Of a stretch of DNA of 64,000 nt, positions 7,042-14,145 are shown one piece after another. Position numbers and translations under genes: made by a program. Numbering within the stretch: the first letter of the stretch is position 1; each line of letters begins with the position of its first letter. Below the pieces are notes generated by a model that saw only the letters and a program-made list of their open reading frames with translations, did not search any database and was not told the origin of the DNA. Origin of the DNA: Thiohalocapsa sp963704155 (GTDB lineage Bacteria; Pseudomonadota; Gammaproteobacteria; Chromatiales; Chromatiaceae); the NCBI GenBank assembly GCA_963704155.1, contig CAVPHF010000032.1:310001-374000 (forward strand), in the 5' to 3' direction.

Positions 7042-10000
7042 ATGGACAGCAGCCGGCCAAGGCTCGCGACGCTTCCGAGCCGTGTGCTCAAGCGCGACGG
7101 GCAGCAGGTGTCCTTCGATGCCGCCAAGATCGAGGTCGCCATCCTCAACGCCGGCCGCGCCACCGGAGAGTTCGGCGAGCTGGAGGCGCAACTGCTGACG
7201 GCGCAGGTGGTCAAGGTGTTGGCGCACCGCTACGGGGTCGATCGCCTGCCGGACATCGAGGGCATACAGGATGTCGTCGAGCAGACGCTGATCAGCGCCA
7301 ACCATTTCGAGACCGCCCGTTCCTACATCGTCTATCGCGAGCAGCGCGCCAAGCTGCGCGCCGACCGCCGCACGCTGGTTGACGTCGCCAGCTCCATCAA
7401 CGAGTATCTCGATCGCTCTGACTGGCGCGTTGCCGCCAATGCCAACCAGGGCTATTCCCTCGGCGGACTTATCCTGAACACCTCGGGCAAGATGATCGCC
7501 AACTATTGGCTGAGTCACGTCTACCCGCCCGAGGTCGGCCAGGCGCATCGCGACGGCGACATGCACATCCACGACCTCGATATGCTCGCGGGCTACTGCG
7601 CGGGCTGGTCGCTGCGCACGCTGCTCACCGAGGGCCTGAACGGCGTCCCCGGCAAGGTCGAGGCCGGCCCGCCGCGGCACATGTCCTCGGCCATCGGCCA
7701 GATCGTGAATTTTCTCGGCACCCTCCAAAACGAGTGGGCCGGCGCCCAGGCCTTCTCCAGCTTCGATACCTATATGGCGCCGTACGTGCGCATCGACGGC
7801 CTCGACTACCCGCGCGTCAAGCAGTACATCCAGGAACTGATCTACAACCTCAACGTGCCATCGCGCTGGGGCTGTCAGTGCGTGGACGCGGAGACTGAAT
7901 GCCTGACCGAGCACGGCTGGAAGCGTTACGACGAGATCGCCGAAGGCGAGCGCATCGCCACCTTCGACTGGCGCAACAATCGCCTTGAATACCTGGAGCC
8001 GCTTGCGATCACGGCCTACGACTTCGACGGCGACATGTACGTGCTGCGCAACCGCACCCAGGAGCAATGGGTCACGCCGAAGCACAAGGTCGTGAGAAAG
8101 GTCTTCAATTCCGATGACCGCTGGGTCCTCGAAGAGATCGAAGACGTCGCTAAGCTGAAATCGCCGGTCATCGTGCCGAATGCCTGGGAGACGACATCGA
8201 CCGTCGAGGTGGACGACAACCTCGTCATGTTGCTGGCCTGGGTGGTCGCCGAGGGCAACCTTGATTTGGACGCTGGTCGCCGCCGCGTCAGCATCTGGCA
8301 ATCGACGGGCAACCGCGAAAATTCCGCCGAGATAGCATGGCTGTTGACCGAGATGGGCCTGACCTGGCACGAGCGCCGCCAAACCGGCACCTATGCAAAC
8401 CACCCGGTCTGTCGTTATCGGCTGAACAGCGAGGGCAGCGAGCTGGTGCTGACCCACTTGCAGCGCAAATGCGTGCCGCCGCTGATCCGTACCCTGTCGG
8501 CGCGGCAGATCCGGCTGTTTCTCGATACCTATATCAAGGGCGACGGCAGCATCGAGCCGAACGGCCGCACCTGCATCTACACCAACGACCAGGCAAATCT
8601 GGACGCGCTGCAGGAACTCTGCGCCTTGGCTGGCTACGGCAGCACCGTCTATACCCGCGGAGACTCCGGCGTGCATGTGCTGAACATCGTGCGCAACCGC
8701 GAGACCTACATCCAACTGATCGAACGCAAACCCTATCGGGGCAAGGTCTGGTGCCCGACCACCCGCAACGGCACCTTCGTCGCACGACGCCGTGGTAAGA
8801 CATTCATTACCGGAAACACTCCGTTCACGAACCTCACCTTCGACTGGGTCTGCCCAGAAGACCTGCGCGAGCAGGTGCCGGTGATCGGAGGCCAAGAGCA
8901 AGCCTTCACCTACGGCGATCTCCAGACCGAGATGGACCTGATCAACCGCGCCTACATCGAGGTGATGACCGAAGGCGATGCCAAGGGCCGCATCTTCACC
9001 TTCCCGATCCCCACCTACAACATCACCGATGACTTCCCGTGGGACGACGCCAACGCCGAGCGGTTGTTCGGCATGACCGCAAAATATGGCCTGCCGTATT
9101 TTTCCAATTTCGTATCGTCGGACATGGAGCCCAACATGGTGCGCAGCATGTGCTGCCGGCTGCGCTTGGACGTAACGGAATTGCTCAAGCGCGGCAACGG
9201 CTTGTTCGGCTCCGCCGAGCAGACCGGTTCACTCGGTGTGGTCACCATAAATTGCGCCCGGCTCGGTTACACCCACCGGGGTGACGAGGCCGGGCTGCTG
9301 CGACGGCTCGATGCGCTGATGGAACTCGCCAAGAAGAGCCTGGAGCTGAAACGCAAGGTCATCCAGCGCCACATGGATGCCGGACTGTTTCCCTACACCA
9401 GGCGCTATCTGGGCACGCTGCGCAATCACTTCAGCACGCTGGGCGTCAACGGCATCAACGAGCTGATCCGCAACTTCACCGGCGATAGCGACGACATCAC
9501 CACCGACTGGGGGCACGCCTTCGCCAATCGGCTGCTCGACCACGTGCGCGCGCGGATGGTGCAGTTCCAAGAAGAGACCGGGCACATGTACAACCTGGAG
9601 GCGACACCGGCGGAGGGCACCACCTACCGCTTCGCCCGCGAGGACAAGAAGCGCTTCCCCGACATCCTGCAGGCGGGCACCGAGGATGCGCCCTATTACA
9701 CTAACTCGTCGCAGTTGCCGGTGGGCTATACCGACGACCCGTTTCAGGCGCTGGCGATGCAGGACGAGCTGCAGGCCAAGTACACCGGCGGGACCGTGCT
9801 GCACCTGTACATGAGTGAGCAGATCAGCTCGGCCGATGCCTGCAAGCGCCTGGTGCGCCGTTCACTGGAGCGTTTCCGGCTGCCCTATATCACGGTCACG
9901 CCGATCTTCTCCATCTGTCCGCAGCACGGTTACATCGCCGGCGAGCACGAATTCTGCCCGCTGTGCGACCAGGAGTTGATCGCGAAGAAGCGCGCGCGGC

Positions 10001-10095
10001 AGGGCGCCGAGGGGCAAGTGCCGAGCGCCTCCACCTCTGATGCGAGCCAATCACTCGGGTACTCACCGGTTCCAGCAGCCCAGGACCACCAGTAG
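7042..10095 (+). CDS. nrdD: class III (anaerobic) ribonucleotide reductase large protein, intein-containing, lacking glycyl-radical tail
   Basis: Oxygen-sensitive reductase making deoxyribonucleotides. The 1017-residue precursor holds an N-terminal ATP-cone (RVLKRDGQQVSFDAAKIE, about residues 12-105), the reductase barrel with HIHDLDMLAGYCAGWSLR and SMCCRLRLDVTELL, and a C-terminal metal site CPQH...CPLC. An intein occupies residues 280-592, giving a spliced protein of 704 residues. The chain ends without the glycyl-radical RVxGY segment; that segment is a separate gene 54 bp downstream. ATG 7042 follows a GAGGGA site; the earlier in-frame ATG at 6997 would translate the NrdR box and is rejected. 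The operon continues with the radical-domain gene and nrdG. Confidence 0.93.
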   Translation: MDSSRPRLATLPSRVLKRDGQQVSFDAAKIEVAILNAGRATGEFGELEAQLLTAQVVKVLAHRYGVDRLPDIEGIQDVVEQTLISANHFETARSYIVYREQRAKLRADRRTLVDVASSINEYLDRSDWRVAANANQGYSLGGLILNTSGKMIANYWLSHVYPPEVGQAHRDGDMHIHDLDMLAGYCAGWSLRTLLTEGLNGVPGKVEAGPPRHMSSAIGQIVNFLGTLQNEWAGAQAFSSFDTYMAPYVRIDGLDYPRVKQYIQELIYNLNVPSRWGCQCVDAETECLTEHGWKRYDEIAEGERIATFDWRNNRLEYLEPLAITAYDFDGDMYVLRNRTQEQWVTPKHKVVRKVFNSDDRWVLEEIEDVAKLKSPVIVPNAWETTSTVEVDDNLVMLLAWVVAEGNLDLDAGRRRVSIWQSTGNRENSAEIAWLLTEMGLTWHERRQTGTYANHPVCRYRLNSEGSELVLTHLQRKCVPPLIRTLSARQIRLFLDTYIKGDGSIEPNGRTCIYTNDQANLDALQELCALAGYGSTVYTRGDSGVHVLNIVRNRETYIQLIERKPYRGKVWCPTTRNGTFVARRRGKTFITGNTPFTNLTFDWVCPEDLREQVPVIGGQEQAFTYGDLQTEMDLINRAYIEVMTEGDAKGRIFTFPIPTYNITDDFPWDDANAERLFGMTAKYGLPYFSNFVSSDMEPNMVRSMCCRLRLDVTELLKRGNGLFGSAEQTGSLGVVTINCARLGYTHRGDEAGLLRRLDALMELAKKSLELKRKVIQRHMDAGLFPYTRRYLGTLRNHFSTLGVNGINELIRNFTGDSDDITTDWGHAFANRLLDHVRARMVQFQEETGHMYNLEATPAEGTTYRFAREDKKRFPDILQAGTEDAPYYTNSSQLPVGYTDDPFQALAMQDELQAKYTGGTVLHLYMSEQISSADACKRLVRRSLERFRLPYITVTPIFSICPQHGYIAGEHEFCPLCDQELIAKKRARQGAEGQVPSASTSDASQSLGYSPVPAAQDHQ
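7879..8817 (+). other. intein with LAGLIDADG homing endonuclease inside nrdD
   Basis: In-frame 313-residue insertion between GCQ and TPFTNLTFDW of the host NrdD. It starts with Cys1 (CVDAETECLTEHGWK), has the block-B TxxH motif in WVTPKHKVV, two dodecapeptide endonuclease motifs (LLAWVVAEGNLDLD and FLDTYIKGDGSIE) and ends GKTFITGN before a Thr +1 nucleophile. The penultimate residue is Gly instead of the usual His. All splicing residues otherwise look intact, and both endonuclease motifs keep an acidic residue, so splicing and homing both seem possible. Confidence 0.92.
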
Positions 10096-10149
10096 CTCGC
10101 CGAACGCGAATCGATCGATCAGGCGCGCAATACCAGGAGCAAGAGCGAA

Positions 10150-10341
10150 ATGATCAACGACACCATCGAACTGAAAGACGAAGAACGCACCCGCTGCGAG
10201 GTCTGGACACGGGTCATGGGCTACCACCGCCCGGTGTCCGCCTTCAACAGCGGTAAGCGCTCCGAGCATCAGGACCGCACCTACTTCTGTGAGCAGCCGC
10301 GCGGCGCACGACCGGCCGCCGCCGCGCTGAAGGCCGCTTGA
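10150..10341 (+). CDS. stand-alone glycyl-radical domain of anaerobic ribonucleotide reductase
   Basis: A 63-residue protein that corresponds to the missing C-terminal tail of NrdD: CEVWTRVMGYHRPVSAFNSG carries the radical glycine (Gly24) in RVMGY, followed by the conserved FNxGKxxE and RTYF segment. In ordinary class III enzymes this is fused to NrdD. Here a stop, a 54-bp gap and a fresh AGGAGCAAGAG ribosome-binding site separate it. It must dock onto the reductase barrel and be activated by NrdG, whose start overlaps its stop by four bases (TTGA). The arrangement resembles how YfiD supplies a spare radical domain to pyruvate formate-lyase. Confidence 0.9.
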   Translation: MINDTIELKDEERTRCEVWTRVMGYHRPVSAFNSGKRSEHQDRTYFCEQPRGARPAAAALKAA

Positions 10342-11069
10342 ACGGCGACCCAGCAAAATCGCTTGAGGTCGGCGGCCTGACGCCGCTGACCAGTATCGAC
10401 TATCCGGGCGAGTTGGCGGCCGTGGTCTACTGCCGCGGTTGCCCCTGGCGCTGCCGCTATTGCCACAATGCGCACCTGGTCGATCCCGGTGCAGCCGGTG
10501 CCGATGACAGCGAACACATCGGCTGGGCGCAAGTCATGGCGTTTCTAGAGCGGCGCCGCGGGCTGCTCGACGCCGTCGTCTTCAGCGGCGGCGAGCCGAC
10601 CGCGCAATCCGAGCTGGCTGCGGCGATGACCCAGGTTCGCGCGCTGGGGTTCAAGATCGGTCTGCATACCGGTGGATCCTACCCTGAGCGGCTCATCCCG
10701 CTGCTGCCCCTGCTCGATTGGATCGGCCTCGACATCAAGGCCCTGCCCGAGGACTACCCACTGGTCACGGGGGTGGTGGGCTCCGGCGACAAGGCTTGGC
10801 GGAGCCTGCGTCTGCTGCTGGATGCCGGTATCCCGCTCGAGGTCCGCACCACGCCGATGCCCGGTCTGGACGATCGCGAGTATTTGCATAAACTGATGCA
10901 GCGGCTCGCCGAGGCCGGCGCCATCGACTATGCGTTGCAGCAATGCCTGCCGGAGCACGCCCTCGACTCGGCGCTGGCCAGCCAGTCGACCCCGCTGCCG
11001 CCCGATCTCTGCCCGCCGTCCGCCTTTCGTGCCTTCGGCATCAGGGCCGCGCGGCGCGCCCTGAGCTAA
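10338..11069 (+). CDS. nrdG: anaerobic ribonucleotide reductase activating radical-SAM protein
   Basis: Generates the glycyl radical using S-adenosylmethionine and a 4Fe-4S cluster. The radical-SAM motif is CPWRCRYC (Cys35, Cys39, Cys42), followed by VVFSGGEPTAQ for SAM binding and later WIGLDIKALPEDY. The chain of 243 residues has the length of the NrdG2/PflA-like activase group rather than of short E. coli NrdG. It starts with TTG overlapping the stop of the radical-domain gene, indicating translational coupling and a fixed ratio of activase to its substrate. Assignment is firm. Confidence 0.93.
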   Translation: MNGDPAKSLEVGGLTPLTSIDYPGELAAVVYCRGCPWRCRYCHNAHLVDPGAAGADDSEHIGWAQVMAFLERRRGLLDAVVFSGGEPTAQSELAAAMTQVRALGFKIGLHTGGSYPERLIPLLPLLDWIGLDIKALPEDYPLVTGVVGSGDKAWRSLRLLLDAGIPLEVRTTPMPGLDDREYLHKLMQRLAEAGAIDYALQQCLPEHALDSALASQSTPLPPDLCPPSAFRAFGIRAARRALS

Positions 11070-11155
11070 CGCGCGCCGGCATCGGCTGCCTGGGCCGGAC
11101 GACGCCGCGCGCAAACCGTTCAGCGCCGGCCGCCGATGCGGCCAGCGCTCATCGA

Positions 11156-11386
11156 TCACCCGTGATGGTGCCGCGCCTCGGCGTCGCGGTAGTGCACATC
11201 GATCCAGCAGCGTGGCAGGTCTTCGCCGGACATGAAGATCAGTTGCGTTTTCGGGAAACGCTCTGGCTCCTGCACCTCCTCGCCGTAGTGGTAACGGCCG
11301 ATCAGCGTGTCGTGCATCGGGTTGTAGAGGTCGACGAGGCTGAGAACCTCGATCAGCTTGCCGGTCTCGCGGTGCTTGAGATACAT
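11156..11386 (-). CDS. conserved small protein, unknown function
   Basis: A 76-residue soluble protein (MYLKHRETGKLIEVLSLVDL at the start, ending in a His-rich tail EARHHHG). An AGGAGG ribosome-binding site sits 4-9 bp before the ATG, strong support for a real gene. No enzyme motif is visible; the charged, regular composition suggests a compact domain. The only cysteine is in LPRCWIDVHYRD. It is convergent with nrdG and is transcribed alone. Confidence 0.65.
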   Translation of the reverse strand: MYLKHRETGKLIEVLSLVDLYNPMHDTLIGRYHYGEEVQEPERFPKTQLIFMSGEDLPRCWIDVHYRDAEARHHHG

Positions 11387-11698
11387 GATGAGCCTCCTAT
11401 TCTCGTGTCTGCGTCTCTGTCTCCACCTGCCTTTAGTTTAGTCGGCAACGATGCAAGTCTCGAACGAACCGCAGAAGAATTTTGGTTGTCGTTGTCGTAA
11501 TCGCGGTCTCGCCGATAGGCGACAACGACAACGACGACCAGCAGCGCTTTCGACTGCGTTCATCGGTTCCGGGTTTGTCGGGGTGGGGCGCTTTGACGTT
11601 CGGCGATCGCTGGCAGTGTACCCGCCTAAAAGAGCAGACGGGACCGCGTGATCGGTTGGCGGTGGTTGACGGCGGCGGCGGGGGGCAGCGGGCAACGA
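11387..11698. other. intergenic stretch, nothing recognised
   Basis: About 310 bp between the start of the 76-residue gene and the stop of the CIA30-like gene, both on the minus strand. It contains a short imprecise CGACAA/CGACGA run near 11520 but no convincing reading frame, RNA fold or operator. It probably holds the promoter of the 76-residue gene near its right end of that gene. Confidence 0.4.
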
Positions 11699-12313
11699 TC
11701 AGCGATCGCGATAAAAACCGATCTCTGCCACGCAGATGTCAGCGCGCATCGCCCGCCCGATGGCGACGATACCCAGCCGCTTGAGCCGAGTCAGATCCAA
11801 GGCGGGCACCAGCCGGTGAGGCTCGAACTGCGCGAACGGCAGGCGCAGCTCGCGCCACTCGTCGACGGCGTCGAAGTCAGCGCGGTAGGATTGCCAGGGC
11901 ATCGTGGTTGCCGCCGTCTTCAGATGCAAGTTGTAGCGCTCGCCGTTGCCGCGCACGATCAGCCGCACGCCGTCGTAGCTGCTGGCGTCCATCCAACCGG
12001 ATGGCGCCAAGTCCAGGTTAATCTGCGCGAAGCCGCCATTGTTCTCCAGGCTGACGTCGCCCTGCATGCACAGCGCCGGCCGACCATGCGTCCTGAGCCG
12101 CTCGGCACGGGCGTTCGATACGCCGCCCATGACGCGGTCCGTCACCAGCCGCCATGGTGTTCCCAGTCTGGAAACGCCGTCCTCGGAGGAGAAGTCGTCG
12201 ATCAGGCCGGCGTCTCGGGCGCCCGCAATCGGTGGTAGAGTCATCAGCAGGAACAACCCGATCAGCAGAAGGAGCTGCTGGCCAGTCTGACCGATTGGCG
12301 TTGTCCTTGTCAC
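11699..12313 (-). CDS. CIA30-family protein, exported
   Basis: Member of the CIA30 family (named for a mitochondrial complex I assembly factor; bacterial members have no settled function). The hallmark SRLGTPWRLVTDRVMGGVSN variant is present after a hydrophobic signal segment (LLLLIGLFLLMTLPPIAGA), followed by GGFAQINLDL, YDGVRLIVRGNGERYNLHLK and a C-terminal IGRAMRADICVAEIGFYR, all typical of the family's jelly-roll fold. The start is uncertain: the frame is open through the heptamer repeat upstream, so I chose the GTG at 12313 that precedes the signal segment. Its promoter would lie in or beside the AGGGCCA repeat. Confidence 0.7.
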   Translation of the reverse strand: MTRTTPIGQTGQQLLLLIGLFLLMTLPPIAGARDAGLIDDFSSEDGVSRLGTPWRLVTDRVMGGVSNARAERLRTHGRPALCMQGDVSLENNGGFAQINLDLAPSGWMDASSYDGVRLIVRGNGERYNLHLKTAATTMPWQSYRADFDAVDEWRELRLPFAQFEPHRLVPALDLTRLKRLGIVAIGRAMRADICVAEIGFYRDR

Positions 12314-12370
12314 CTCTGTTGCACCGGCTCGAGGCCGGGTATTAGATTCAGATCGCACGGCGCAAACTCT

Positions 12371-12418
12371 AGGGCCAAGGGCCAAGGGCCAAGGGCCAAG
12401 GGCCAAGGGCCAAGGGCC
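12371..12418. repeat. tandem heptamer repeat (AGGGCCA)
   Basis: Six perfect copies of AGGGCCA (12371-12412) plus a partial seventh unit AGGGCC. It lies between divergently oriented genes for the CIA30-like protein (minus) and the DUF302 protein (plus), so copy-number changes would alter the spacing of the shared upstream region. The array is too short-period for CRISPR. Confidence 0.95.
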
Positions 12419-12503
12419 GCCGATGTCGCAGCGCCGGCATCTGCTGGCAGTCGTGCGAGCGCCTTGTCCAGTCGATCATCCCTTCTACTTCCGGAGTCAT
12501 GCG

Positions 12504-12893
12504 ATGTACAGTTTTTCAACCAAGGTCGGCGGTGGTTTCGACGAGACCATCAGCCGCGTCACCGAGGCACTGAAGGTCGAGGGCTTCGGCGTCCTCAGCG
12601 ACATCGACGTCAGCGCAACGCTCAAGGCCAAGCTCGGCGTCGAGCGGCGGCCGTACCGCATTCTCGGCGCCTGCAACCCGCAGTTTGCCGATCAGGCACT
12701 GAGCGCTGAGCCTGATATCGGTCTGCTGTTGCCCTGCAATGTCGTCGTGCGCGAAGAAGCCGACGACAGCGTCACCGTTTTGTTCATGGATCCGGTCGCG
12801 GTCCTCGACCTGGTCGACAACCCCAGTGTCCCCGAACTGGCGTCGCAGGTCCGGGCTCGGCTGGAGCGTGTCGCGTCAGCACTGAACGGCTGA
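12504..12893 (+). CDS. DUF302 family protein
   Basis: A 129-residue cytoplasmic protein of the DUF302 family: MYSFSTKVGGGFDETISRVT at the start, then VLSDIDVSATLKAKLG, the central YRILGACNPQFADQAL, and LPCNVVVREEADDSV. The ACNPxxA loop and LLPCNV are family landmarks and hold its two cysteines. The fold is known but no activity is established for most members; some are found near sulfur or metal genes. The ATG at 12504 follows a GGAG nine bases upstream and gives the usual family N-terminus. Its downstream neighbour is convergent. Confidence 0.85.
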   Translation: MYSFSTKVGGGFDETISRVTEALKVEGFGVLSDIDVSATLKAKLGVERRPYRILGACNPQFADQALSAEPDIGLLLPCNVVVREEADDSVTVLFMDPVAVLDLVDNPSVPELASQVRARLERVASALNG

Positions 12894-12925
12894 CTGGAAC
12901 AGGCTGCGAATAGCCTGTTGACCCG

Positions 12926-13893
12926 TCAGCGATCGGCCTTTCGACGGCGCCTGCTCGCCGCAATGCCGCCAAGTCCTGCCAGCAGCAACAGAAGTGGAGA
13001 GGGCACGGGCACCGGGTTGCGTCGAGCGGGGGGAGGAAGTTGGCCGGGTCTTCGGTACTCAGGAAGAACCCATTGAGATCCGGGCCGCCGTTCGTCGCCG
13101 TCAACCGGAAACCGTAGGCGACCGCGCCGACCCCAAGACCGAAGTCGTTGAGATCGATGCCGGCGACGCCGATTTCTTGCGAGTTGTCGATCTCTGTCGT
13201 ATCGACCGAGATGCCGCTCATCCAGAAGTCGTTGCTGCTGACCGCAAGAGGCGCGGAATACAGGGGTGCATCGAAGGTTCCGCCGGTGATGACTTCGATC
13301 TCGAAGCTGTCATTGCTTCCGCGCTCGAAAAAGACCAGCTCGGGTACGGCGTCAAGCGAAAGAGGGTCATTGTCCATCAGCCCGGCCTGAAACAGTACCT
13401 TGAACGCGAAGGATCCGCTCTCGCCATCCGACATCTCGCTCAAGCTCAGGCTGTTGAAGGCATTGATGAGCGCCGGCTCCTGGATGTCTGGATCTGTGCT
13501 CTCCTGATCCGCCGGATCTAATCCGGCCTTGTTGAACGGATTGTCGTCTCCATCGCTGTTATCGTCGTCGTCGCCCCACTCCGCATTGATGTTCTCGCGC
13601 CCCGAGAGCACGACGAAATCCTTTACGGCACTGAAGCTCGCGCCGCTCGCAAAGGTCGCGCCCTCGAAGGTGAGCGACTCCAGAAAGACATCGTCGGTAT
13701 AGGGAGCGCCCGCGACGTTGTTACTTCCCGACGGTTCCGAGGTCGTGATCGCGGTTGGCAGCACTAACGCGGCTTGGGGCTGCTCCGCGGCGATCAAGGT
13801 CACTGCCAGCAGCACGAGCAAGCCAGTCGCACGCCAAGTCGCGGTGTCTGTAGTTTGGCGGGTATCAGGAATCGGATCTCGGGGGGTTCTCAT
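12926..13893 (-). pseudogene. exported surface protein with PEP-CTERM-like C-terminus, frameshifted
   Basis: Extracellular protein of about 322 residues once repaired. It has a signal peptide (LLVLLAVTLIAAEQPQAALV), an acidic Ser/Asp-rich beta domain with WGDDDDNSDGDDNPF and many Asn/Gly turns, and a C-terminal sorting tag that appears only in another frame: PVPVPSPLLLLLAGLGG followed by RRRRK. Reading through the native frame instead gives an unrelated Cys/Arg-rich tail. The shift can be restored by one extra base in the run of six G at 13028-13033. The tag resembles VPxP-type PEP-CTERM signals processed by exosortase; no exosortase is in the window. Either a real phase-variable tract or an assembly error. 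Confidence 0.72.
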
Positions 13894-14145
13894 TTCGTAG
13901 CCGGAAGCCTGTATGTAAGGAAACTGAATCCTTGTGTATTGAAGGCGCCCAGCTCGGCCAGACGTATTCGGCCGTCGCGAAGATGGGACGCTTTACCTGC
14001 GCTGATAGATCCGCAGAGCCCTTGCAGCGAGTACGTCTCAATGTACCCAAGAGCAACAGCGGCCGGCGAGTATGCAAACTCGCCGGCGCGCGGACCGTGA
14101 TGGAAGTCCCAGAATCCTGTTCCTACATCCGTGGTGGAGCGCCGA

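Noticed and set aside
6976..8901. Long 641-residue open frame opposite nrdD
   Set aside because: It mirrors the GC-rich codon pattern of the intein-bearing nrdD; the translated text has no motif and the plus-strand protein is certain.
12371..12418. CRISPR-like array
   Set aside because: Repeat unit is only 7 bp and has no spacers.
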